From NCBI GenBank assembly GCA_019232645.1, contig JAFANO010000316.1, positions 1-5,645 on the forward strand: a DNA stretch of 5,645 nucleotides. The letters run 5' to 3'. The stretch comes from Planctomycetaceae bacterium. GTDB taxonomy: Bacteria; Planctomycetota; Planctomycetia; Isosphaerales; Isosphaeraceae. The notes under the pieces were generated by a model that saw only the letters and a list, made by a program, of their open reading frames with translations, was not told the DNA's origin and did no database searches. Made by a program: the position numbers and the translations under genes. This document shows, piece by piece, positions 1 to 5,478 of this stretch (positions within the stretch are counted from its first letter, which is position 1; the number at the start of each line of letters is the position of its first letter).

Positions 1-116
1 CCGCGTCGTACCTGAAGGTCCCCGGGGATCCTTTGCATTCATTGAAATTCCTTTCGCTTCCGATGGATCCCAAAAAAACCGGATCGTGACGGATGACTCC
101 ACACAAAGTGCCCGAT

Positions 117-168
117 AATTGAGGGGGAGGAATTTCAGGCCGTTACACTGCCGTGCGCTCAATTCCTC
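117..168 (+). repeat. Two overlapping, mutually exclusive inverted repeats
   Basis: AATTGAG (117-123) is perfectly complementary to CTCAATT (158-164), and GAGGAATT (127-134) is perfectly complementary to AATTCCTC (161-168). The two right arms share AATT at 161-164, so an RNA could form one stem or the other but not both. No T-run follows, so this is not an intrinsic terminator. It could be a regulatory fold, an operator, or chance in a purine-rich patch. Confidence 0.3.
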
Positions 169-262
169 TGTTGCCCGAGCGGGACGTCCCTGGCCGAAAG
201 CAATCGGCTCGGAACCCGTTCGAGATCACGCAAGAGACGAGGCCATGAGGAGGAAAAAACCG

Positions 263-397
263 ATGCATCAGGTCGGGAGAAGCCCATGTCCCCAGGGCGC
301 TGGGAGACCATCGAGCCCGCCGTGCGGTCCTCGAAATGTGACCTCGATCATTTCAGAAGATCCAGATTGGCGCGCGAAATTCATCGCGAGTGTTTGA
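263..397 (+). CDS. Possible small ORF, 44 residues, unknown
   Basis: An ATG at 263 lies 9 bases after a perfect AGGAGG (248-253), the strongest ribosome-binding-like sequence in the window. The frame reads 44 codons to a TGA at 395-397. The predicted peptide starts MHQVGRSPCPQGAG and ends DWRAKFIASV, with two cysteines and no signal peptide, membrane segment or family I recognise. Its codons do not show the G/C third-position bias of the neighbouring genes, which argues against a long-established coding sequence. A competing frame opens at ATG 286 with its own weaker GGGAGA. The peptide could be a leader, a lineage-specific small protein, or no gene at all. The call rests only on the start signal. 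Confidence 0.2.
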   Translation: MHQVGRSPCPQGAGRPSSPPCGPRNVTSIISEDPDWRAKFIASV

Positions 398-405
398 TCT
401 CGCGC
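371..405 (+). repeat. Nested inverted repeat, hairpin-like
   Basis: CGCGAG (385-390) pairs perfectly with CTCGCG (399-404) around an 8-base loop. GCGCGA (372-377) can instead pair with TCGCGC (400-405). The stems bracket the stop codon of the small ORF at 263-397. There is no following T-run, so intrinsic termination is not supported. A binding site for a dimeric regulator or a local RNA fold are alternatives. Confidence 0.25.
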
Positions 406-486
406 ACTCTCACACTCATGTTTCCACACCGATCTCGTGGCATTGCGGCATCACGGTATCGGGGTCTCGTGTTCGACGTTGGCCTC

Positions 487-495
487 TGATAAAAT
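487..495 (+). promoter_or_regulatory. Extended -10-like promoter element before tyrA
   Basis: TGATAAAAT holds a TAAAAT hexamer (490-495, five of six to TATAAT) preceded by an extended-10 TG at 487-488. No good -35 box lies 16-18 bases upstream (467-472 matches poorly). Transcription from here would start near 502 and give a very short leader carrying the tyrA ribosome binding site at 503-510. Planctomycete promoters are poorly defined, so the call is weak. Confidence 0.25.
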
Positions 496-502
496 TCCGG
501 TT

Positions 503-510
503 AAGAGGAA
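503..510 (+). promoter_or_regulatory. Ribosome binding site favouring the GTG start of tyrA
   Basis: AAGAGGAA ends 6 bases before GTG 517. A second purine run, GAAGGGAA (533-540), lies 6 bases before an in-frame TTG at 547. The first is the better match to the anti-Shine-Dalgarno sequence, so GTG 517 is preferred, but a 10-residue shorter product from TTG is possible. An ATG at 510 is in another frame. Confidence 0.45.
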
Positions 511-516
511 TGGTTT

Positions 517-1422
517 GTGCACGGTCTCTGTCGAAGGGAACCGGTCTTGGAGCCTCTGGGGACTGTGGCGATTGTCGGCGTCGGCCTGATCGGCGGTTCG
601 ATCGGCCTGGCGGTTCGCGCCCGGGGCCTGGCCGGATGCGTCGTCGGCGTCGGGCGGGATGAGGCCAGGCTGGCCGAGGCCGTCCGGTTCGGGGCGATCG
701 ACGTCGCCACGACCGACGCGGCGAATGGGGTGGCCGAGGCGGACGTGGTGGTCGTCTGCACCCCCGTGACCCGGATCGCCGACGACGTGCGACACGCGGC
801 CGAGCACGGGCCGGAGGGGCTGTTGATCACCGACGCGGGGAGCACCAAGCATCGGATCGTCGAGGCGGTCGAGCGCCACGCGCGGGCCCGAGCCCTGTTC
901 GTCGGCGGCCATCCGATCGCGGGATCCGACCGCAAGGGGGTGGCCTTCGCCGACGCGAACCTGTTCGAAGGTCGCGCCTGCGTCCTGACCCCGACCAGGC
1001 GGACCCCCGCCGACCGGCTGCGTCGGGCGCGCGGCTTCTGGGGGCGGCTCGGCTGCCGGATCCTCGAGACGGACCCCGTCGCGCACGACGCCGCCCTGGC
1101 GCGGACCAGCCACCTGCCCCACGCCGTGGCCGCGGCGCTGGCCGCCTCGATCCCCGTCGAGCTCCTCACGATGGTCGGCGGCGCCTATCGCGACGGGACC
1201 CGCGTCGCCGGGTCCGACCCCGAGATCTGGACCGCCATCTTCCTCGAGAACCGCCGCCCGATCCTCGACGCCCTCGGGATCTTCCAGGGCCAGGTCAGCG
1301 CCTTCAAGCGGGCGCTGATGGCCGGCGACGCGGACGCCATCCGCCGATGGTGGGAGGATGCCCGCGCGCTCCGCGCCCGCTTCGACGCGCAGACCACGCC
1401 GCGCGAAGCCCTCGAGGATTGA
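517..1422 (+). CDS. tyrA: Prephenate/arogenate dehydrogenase (TyrA)
   Basis: This enzyme oxidatively decarboxylates prephenate (to 4-hydroxyphenylpyruvate) or arogenate (to tyrosine) in cytosolic tyrosine synthesis. The 301-residue product begins its Rossmann fold with GVGLIGGS (21-28), the dinucleotide-binding glycine loop. DAGSTK (106-111), HPIAGS (132-137, with the family's catalytic histidine H132) and LFEG (149-152) follow. The helical C-terminal domain carries SHLPH (198-202) and YRDGTRVAGSDPEIW (224-238), a typical substrate-binding block. The end of the second strand reads VVGVGRD rather than the acidic residue usual for NAD enzymes, so NADP use is possible. The length is normal for a monofunctional enzyme. 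No chorismate mutase and no C-terminal ACT domain is present, so feedback control through ACT is not expected. The start is GTG 517, with TTG 547 as the alternative. Prephenate and arogenate specificity cannot be separated by eye. Confidence 0.93.
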   Translation: MHGLCRREPVLEPLGTVAIVGVGLIGGSIGLAVRARGLAGCVVGVGRDEARLAEAVRFGAIDVATTDAANGVAEADVVVVCTPVTRIADDVRHAAEHGPEGLLITDAGSTKHRIVEAVERHARARALFVGGHPIAGSDRKGVAFADANLFEGRACVLTPTRRTPADRLRRARGFWGRLGCRILETDPVAHDAALARTSHLPHAVAAALAASIPVELLTMVGGAYRDGTRVAGSDPEIWTAIFLENRRPILDALGIFQGQVSAFKRALMAGDADAIRRWWEDARALRARFDAQTTPREALED

Positions 1423-1452
1423 TGCAATCAAGTCGACACGTTGGACGACATC

Positions 1453-1488
1453 TCGTATCGAAACCGCGAGTCGTATCGAAACCGCGAG
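1453..1488 (+). repeat. Perfect 18-bp tandem repeat, two copies
   Basis: TCGTATCGAAACCGCGAG occurs twice back to back (1453-1470 and 1471-1488) with no mismatch. It lies between tyrA and purL and is not in a supported coding sequence. With no spacer between copies it is not CRISPR. A recent slippage duplication or a paired protein-binding site are both possible. Confidence 0.9.
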
Positions 1489-1520
1489 CGACCCTCCCAA
1501 ACCGGCATCCATGGATCTAA

Positions 1521-1540
1521 ACTCCCTTCTGAGAGGGAGT
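1521..1540 (+). promoter_or_regulatory. Hairpin upstream of purL that could hide a ribosome-binding-like run
   Basis: ACTCCCT (1521-1527) pairs perfectly with AGGGAGT (1534-1540), leaving a 6-base loop TCTGAG. The right arm contains the purine run GAGGGAG, the best Shine-Dalgarno-like sequence before purL, and an in-frame TTG lies 10 bases after it at 1550. No T-run follows, so it is not an intrinsic terminator. It could be a leader structure, but ATG 1595 remains the preferred start. Confidence 0.3.
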
Positions 1541-1594
1541 CGTCGTGTATTGCTTTCGGATCGGATCGAGAAATCAGGCGAGTTCTTAGCGATC

Positions 1595-4567
1595 ATGTTA
1601 TGGCACCTGCAGATTGATCCCGCGCCGGGCCGGACGGACCTCGAGGGATTTCGGGTCGCGGCCGAGGCGGCCGACCTGGGATTGCCCGGACCCTGGAGGG
1701 TCGCGGCCAGCCGGGGTTTCCTGGTCGAGGGCGCCCTGTCGCGCGACGACCTCCAGCGCGCCGCCGAGGCGATCCTGGTCGACCCCGTCGCCGAGACCTT
1801 CACCCTCCGCCCCTGCGACCACGCCTGGGATCAGCCGGCCGCCGAGGCGATCCTGGTCGACCCCGTCGACCCCGTCGCCGAGACCGTCACCCCCCGCCCC
1901 TGCGACCACGCCTGGGATCAGCCGGAGGCCGTCGTCCACGTCCTGCCCAAGCCCGGCGTCACCGACCCCGAGGCGCAGAGCGCCCTGACCATCCTCCGCG
2001 AGATCGGCTTCGCGGCCGACGACGTCCGGACGATCCGGACGTACCAGGTCGAGGGGCCGGCCGGTGCCCTCTCCCGCTTGATCCAGCGCGTCCTGGCCAA
2101 CGACGCCGTCGAGCAGGCGGTCGTCGGCCGGCTGCCGTTCCGCCAGCTCGGCCAGGGCCGCCCCTACCGGTTCCACCGGGTCGAGGTCCCGATCCGGGCC
2201 ATGGACGACGCGGCGCTGGGGCACCTGAGCACGTCGGGCCAGCTCTTTCTGAGCCTCGCCGAGATGCAGACGATCCGGCGGCACTTCGCCGGGCTGGGCC
2301 GCGACCCGACCGACTGCGAGCTGGAGACGCTGGCGCAGACCTGGAGCGAGCATTGCTCGCACAAGACCTTCCGCGGCCGGATCGAGTTCGAAGGCCGGGT
2401 CATCGACGACCTGCTCAAGCAGACCATCTTCAAGGCGACGCGCGACCTGGGCCTCGACTGGATCGTCAGCGCCTTCGCCGACAACGCGGGCGTCGTCCGG
2501 TTCGACGACGACGTCGACGTCTGCTTCAAGGTCGAGACGCACAACCACCCCTCCGCGATCGACCCCTACGGCGGCGCCAACACCGGGCTGGGCGGCGTGA
2601 TCCGCGACGTGCTCGGGACCGGCCTGGGCGCCAAGCCGATCTGCAACACCGACGTCTTCTGCGTCGCCCCGCCCGACCTCCCGCCCGACGCCCTGCCCCA
2701 GGGGGTCCCGCACCCGCGGCGGGTGCTCAAGGGGGTCGTCGCCGGGGTCCGCGACTACGGCAACCGGATGGGGATCCCGACCGTCAACGGCGCCCTGGTC
2801 GTCGACCGCGACTTCCTGGCCAACCCGCTGGTCTTCTGCGGCACGGTCGGCGTGCTCCCGCGCGGGGGCTCGAGCAAGCGCGTCGAGCCCGGCGATCGGA
2901 TCGTCGCCATCGGGGGCCGGACCGGCCGCGACGGCATCCACGGCGCCACCTTCAGCTCGGCCGAGCTGACCGGCGCCAGCGAGGCCATCTCCGGGGGGGC
3001 CGTCCAGATCGGCAACGCGATCACCGAGAAGATGGTGCTCGACGTCCTCCTCCAGGCGCGCGACCGCCGCCTCTTCCGCGCGATCACCGACTGCGGCGCG
3101 GGGGGCTTCAGCTCGGCCGTGGGCGAGATGGCCGAACCCCTCGGCGCCGAGGTCGACCTCGACCGCGCCCCGCTCAAGTACGAGGGGCTCTCGTACACCG
3201 AGGTCTGGATCTCGGAGGCGCAGGAACGCATGGTCCTGGCGGTGCCGCCCGAGAGCTGGCCCGAGCTGCGCGCGCTCTGCGCCCGCGAGGAGGTCGAGGC
3301 CACCGACCTCGGCCGGTTCGTCGACTCCGGCCGGCTGACGCTCCGCTTCCGCGGCGAGACGGTCGCCGACCTGTCGATGGAGTTCCTCCACCGCGGCCGC
3401 CCCGCCGTCGTCCGGGCCGCCTCGTACACCCCCCCGCCGGAGCGGCCGCTGGCGCTGCCCGATCACCCGGGGGCCGACTACACGGCCGACCTGATCGCGA
3501 TCCTCGAGTCGTGGGACGTCTGCAGCAAGGAGTGGATCGTCCGCCAGTACGACCACGAGGTCCAGGCGCGCACGGTCGTCAAGCCGCTCGTCGGCGCGCG
3601 CGACGACGGGCCGGGCGACGCCTCGGTGGTGCTCCCCGTGCGGGGCTCGACCCGGGGGCTGGCCATCGCCTGCGGGATCAACCCGCGTTACGGGCGGCTC
3701 GACCCCTACGCGATGGCCGGCTGCGTCATCGATGAGGCGATCCGCAACTGCGTGGCCGTCGGCGCCGACCCGGCCCGGATCGCGCTCCTGGACAACTTCT
3801 GCTGGGGGAACACCGACCGGCCCGAGACCCTCGGGTCGCTCGTCCTGGCCGCGCGCGGGTGCCACGACCTGGCGCTGGCCTACGGCACGCCGTTCATCTC
3901 GGGCAAGGACAGCCTGAACAACGAATACACGCACGAGGGTCAGAGCCTGGCCATCCCCCCGACGCTCTTGATCAGCGCCATGGGCCAGGTGCCCGACGTG
4001 CGGACCTGCGTGACGATGGACCTGAAGGAACCCGGCAACGTCCTGCTGCTGGCCGGGCTGACCCGGCTCGAGCTGGGCGGGTCGCACTGGGCGATGGTCC
4101 GGGATCGGCCCGGCGGCCGGGTCCCCCGGGTCGACCCCGGGCCGGCCAGGGCCCTGTTCGGGGCGGTCCACGCGGCGATCGCTCGCGGCCTGGTCCGGAG
4201 CTGCCACGACCTGAGCGAGGGGGGCCTCGCCGTGGCCCTGGCCGAGATGGCCCTGGCCGGGGGCCTCGGCGCGCGGGTCTCGCTCCGCGACGTGCCGCAC
4301 GCGGAGGAGGCCGCGCATGTCGTCGCCCGGCTGTTCTCGGAATCGCCCTCGCGCTTCCTCCTGGAAGTCCGGCCCGAGCACGTCGACGCCCTCTCCGGGA
4401 TCTTCGACGGCCTGCCCCTGGGCAGGCTCGGAGAGGTGGTCGGGCCGCCCGACGCGGCCGGCCCCGCCCCGCCCCGCCTGACCGTGCTGGGACTCGACGC
4501 GGAGCCCCTGATCGACGCCGCCACCAACACCCTTAAAGCCGCCTGGCAGCGCCCGCTCCGCTGGTGA
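1595..4567 (+). CDS. purL: FGAM synthetase, PurS-PurS-PurL fusion
   Basis: This is the synthetase part of phosphoribosylformylglycinamidine synthase, which converts FGAR, ATP and glutamine-derived ammonia to FGAM in cytosolic purine synthesis. The 990-residue protein has two PurS-like halves (about 1-80, starting LWHLQIDPAPG, and about 111-185, with VHVLPKPGVTDPEA) followed by the PurL catalytic region. Visible motifs are SEHCSHKTF (251-259, catalytic H253), ETHNHPS (314-320), GGANTGLGG (326-334), TGRDGIHGATF (443-453), DCGAGGF (499-505), SEAQERM (540-546), SGKDS (769-773) and SCHDLSEGG (869-877), covering both halves of the AIR-synthase-like fold. No C-terminal glutaminase is present; it is encoded as purQ downstream. 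The protein is longer than stand-alone small PurL because of the PurS halves, and shorter than the roughly 1300-residue single-chain enzyme. ATG 1595 was chosen because family homology starts there; in-frame ATG 1511 and TTG 1550 are alternatives. The oddity is a tandem duplication at residues 56-110. Confidence 0.95.
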   Translation: MLWHLQIDPAPGRTDLEGFRVAAEAADLGLPGPWRVAASRGFLVEGALSRDDLQRAAEAILVDPVAETFTLRPCDHAWDQPAAEAILVDPVDPVAETVTPRPCDHAWDQPEAVVHVLPKPGVTDPEAQSALTILREIGFAADDVRTIRTYQVEGPAGALSRLIQRVLANDAVEQAVVGRLPFRQLGQGRPYRFHRVEVPIRAMDDAALGHLSTSGQLFLSLAEMQTIRRHFAGLGRDPTDCELETLAQTWSEHCSHKTFRGRIEFEGRVIDDLLKQTIFKATRDLGLDWIVSAFADNAGVVRFDDDVDVCFKVETHNHPSAIDPYGGANTGLGGVIRDVLGTGLGAKPICNTDVFCVAPPDLPPDALPQGVPHPRRVLKGVVAGVRDYGNRMGIPTVNGALVVDRDFLANPLVFCGTVGVLPRGGSSKRVEPGDRIVAIGGRTGRDGIHGATFSSAELTGASEAISGGAVQIGNAITEKMVLDVLLQARDRRLFRAITDCGAGGFSSAVGEMAEPLGAEVDLDRAPLKYEGLSYTEVWISEAQERMVLAVPPESWPELRALCAREEVEATDLGRFVDSGRLTLRFRGETVADLSMEFLHRGRPAVVRAASYTPPPERPLALPDHPGADYTADLIAILESWDVCSKEWIVRQYDHEVQARTVVKPLVGARDDGPGDASVVLPVRGSTRGLAIACGINPRYGRLDPYAMAGCVIDEAIRNCVAVGADPARIALLDNFCWGNTDRPETLGSLVLAARGCHDLALAYGTPFISGKDSLNNEYTHEGQSLAIPPTLLISAMGQVPDVRTCVTMDLKEPGNVLLLAGLTRLELGGSHWAMVRDRPGGRVPRVDPGPARALFGAVHAAIARGLVRSCHDLSEGGLAVALAEMALAGGLGARVSLRDVPHAEEAAHVVARLFSESPSRFLLEVRPEHVDALSGIFDGLPLGRLGEVVGPPDAAGPAPPRLTVLGLDAEPLIDAATNTLKAAWQRPLRW
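1760..1924 (+). repeat. In-frame tandem duplication inside purL
   Basis: Copy 1 (1760-1837, 78 bp) and copy 2 (1838-1924, 87 bp) are adjacent and identical except for T/G at the TTC/GTC codon, T/C at the CTC/CCC codon, and an extra 9 bases in copy 2 (GACCCCGTC repeated at 1859-1867 and 1868-1876). The repeat encodes AAEAILVDPVAET then PCDHAWDQP twice, residues 56-81 and 82-110. It covers the last helix and strand of the first PurS-like half plus its linker. Near-identity, including silent positions, indicates a recent event. Both units are multiples of three, so the frame is kept. Confidence 0.97.
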
Positions 4568-4568
4568 G

Positions 4569-4582
4569 CGGGGGCCGCCCCG
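4569..4582 (+). other. Short GC hairpin after purL stop
   Basis: CGGGG (4569-4573) and CCCCG (4578-4582) form a 5-bp stem around GCCG, two bases after the purL stop. With no U-tract it should not terminate transcription, which fits read-through into the next gene. It may be chance in GC-rich DNA. Confidence 0.3.
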
Positions 4583-4626
4583 ATCGGAGGATACGTGACC
4601 CGACTTAATGGAACTCCTGACCGAAT

Positions 4627-4631
4627 AAGGA
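4627..4631 (+). promoter_or_regulatory. Ribosome binding site deciding the NYN gene start
   Basis: AAGGA lies 8 bases before ATG 4640, at which the protein begins directly with the first strand of the NYN fold. A competing GGAGG (4586-4590) lies only 4 bases before an in-frame GTG at 4595, which would add 15 residues (MTRLNGTPDRIRTEK). ATG 4640 has the better spacing and the start codon expected from the domain boundary. Confidence 0.5.
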
Positions 4632-4639
4632 CCGAAAAA

Positions 4640-5464
4640 ATGCTCCGGTTCGTCACTTTTGTGGATGGTTCGAATCTCGACGGCGTCCTGAAGCATCTGA
4701 ACCTGCGCGTGGACGATTATGGTTCGTTTTACCGCCACGTCTTCGAACAGAGCGTCCATTACTGGGGCCGGACCTTCGCCGAAGGCTCTCCCTGGCCCAC
4801 GGCGCAGCACTCGCGCATCTACTGGTACGTGGTGGGCAAGATGGACGAATGGGACCTGAACGACCCGAAGGCCGAGTCCCGGCTCCGCGCCCGCTTCGAG
4901 CTGAACCCGCGGCTCCGCGACAGCTATCTCGAGGACGTCGCCCGCCGGCTGCCCGAGCTGCCCGCCGACCGCCGGTCCGAGGAGGCGTGGAACCTCTGCT
5001 TCGCCGAGACCCGCGAGTGGTACGAGAACAAGCGCCGGGCGCTGGAGCGGAAGAAGCGGTTCTACCATGGGGTCCAGGCGGCGACCGACTTCGTCGAGAT
5101 CCGCCAGGAAGGGCACTGGAAGGTGGACCTGCTCCACCACACACTGAACGAGAAGGGGCTCGACACCAGCCTGGCCGTGGACATGGTCGCGCTCCAGGAT
5201 ACCTACGACATCGCGTTGTTAATCTCGGGCGACGCCGACGGCATCCCGGGGATCAATTACGTCAAGGGCCGATCGAAGCACGTGGGCGTGGCCGAGTTCC
5301 GCCGCGGGGCCCCGGCCGACTTCCCGACCAAAGGGGCATCGTCGCGGCTCAAGATCGCCGCCGACTTCGTCGTCCAGGTCTACGAAGCCGACCTAATCCG
5401 CCGCAACCTCGCCTACCGCGCCGAGGTCGACTTCCCCAGCGGCGCCTCCTTTTCGCCGAACTAG
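4640..5464 (+). CDS. NYN-domain (PIN-like) putative ribonuclease
   Basis: This 274-residue protein (from ATG 4640; 289 from GTG 4595) has the motifs of the NYN/DUF88/LabA branch of PIN-like metal-dependent nucleases. FVDGSNLD (7-14) supplies the first acidic residue D9 and N12, KGLDTSLAVDM (172-182) supplies D175 and D181, and LLISGDADGIPGI (193-205) supplies D198 and D200. The acidic metal site therefore looks intact. Between the core strands lies a charged, helix-rich insert (about 67-142) with many Arg/Glu and several Trp, which could bind RNA or a partner. No signal peptide or membrane segment is seen. It begins 72 bases after purL and ends 14 bases before purQ, so it is probably co-transcribed with both. 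RNA cleavage is inferred from the family; substrate, role and any link to purine synthesis are unknown. No partner antitoxin gene is visible, so a classical toxin-antitoxin role is not supported. Confidence 0.88.
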   Translation: MLRFVTFVDGSNLDGVLKHLNLRVDDYGSFYRHVFEQSVHYWGRTFAEGSPWPTAQHSRIYWYVVGKMDEWDLNDPKAESRLRARFELNPRLRDSYLEDVARRLPELPADRRSEEAWNLCFAETREWYENKRRALERKKRFYHGVQAATDFVEIRQEGHWKVDLLHHTLNEKGLDTSLAVDMVALQDTYDIALLISGDADGIPGINYVKGRSKHVGVAEFRRGAPADFPTKGASSRLKIAADFVVQVYEADLIRRNLAYRAEVDFPSGASFSPN

Positions 5465-5478
5465 AGCAGCTTCTGATC

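Larger units (their letters stand above)
1..516. other. Upstream region with no recognisable gene
   Basis: This stretch before tyrA is visibly AT-richer and lacks the strong G/C third-position bias of the genes to its right, so it reads as intergenic DNA. The extreme left edge may hold the end of a neighbouring gene. In frame 3 a short reading (begins ASYLKVPGD) has G/C-ending codons at first and stops at 87-89, and another frame stays open to 116-118, but both are too short to identify. On the minus strand an ATG at 42-40 is preceded by AAAGGA, so a divergent gene leaving the window is also possible. The rest contains inverted repeats (117-168, 371-405), one small ORF with a strong ribosome binding site (263-397), and a -10-like element near 490. 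Nothing else was recognised. Confidence 0.6.
1423..1594. other. tyrA-purL intergenic region
   Basis: This gap of 172 bases is AT-richer than its flanks. It contains an 18-bp perfect tandem repeat (1453-1488) and a 7-bp-stem hairpin (1521-1540). A small inverted repeat GATTG/CAATC (1417-1421 and 1425-1429) overlaps the tyrA stop. No convincing -35/-10 pair was found, and there is no strong ribosome binding site directly before ATG 1595. The gap is long enough for purL to have its own promoter, but the sequence does not prove it. Confidence 0.6.

Noticed and set aside
17..31. Palindromic hairpin near the left edge as a terminator
   Set aside because: The TCCCCGGGGA palindrome has a short stem, and no run of T follows on either strand.
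1..42. Divergent minus-strand gene starting at ATG 42-40 with an AAAGGA before it
   Set aside because: Only 14 codons are in the window, they lack the local codon bias, and nothing identifies a product.
1453..1488. CRISPR-like repeat
   Set aside because: There are only two copies with no spacer between them and no cas genes in the window.
1358..1594. Upstream extension of the purL frame into tyrA
   Set aside because: It would overlap the end of tyrA and adds 79 residues of Arg/Ser/Thr-rich sequence, including the translated 18-bp repeat, with no PurS-like character.
451..1803. Minus-strand open frame of 450 codons opposite tyrA
   Set aside because: It overlaps all of tyrA, the gap and part of purL, has no recognisable domain, and is explained by high GC content removing stop codons.
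2353..3735. Plus-strand frame of 460 codons inside purL
   Set aside because: It is almost wholly Arg/Pro/Gly/Ala, typical of a shifted reading of GC-rich coding DNA, while the purL frame keeps all catalytic motifs.
1598..5140. Very long minus-strand open frame (1180 codons) opposite purL and the NYN gene
   Set aside because: Its sequence is low-complexity (rich in Arg, Asp, Gly, Val, Pro) with no family motifs, and it is the mirror of G/C-biased codons in two clearly recognised + strand genes.
4640..5464. NYN gene as a toxin of a toxin-antitoxin pair
   Set aside because: There is no small antitoxin-like ORF beside it; its neighbours are purL and purQ.
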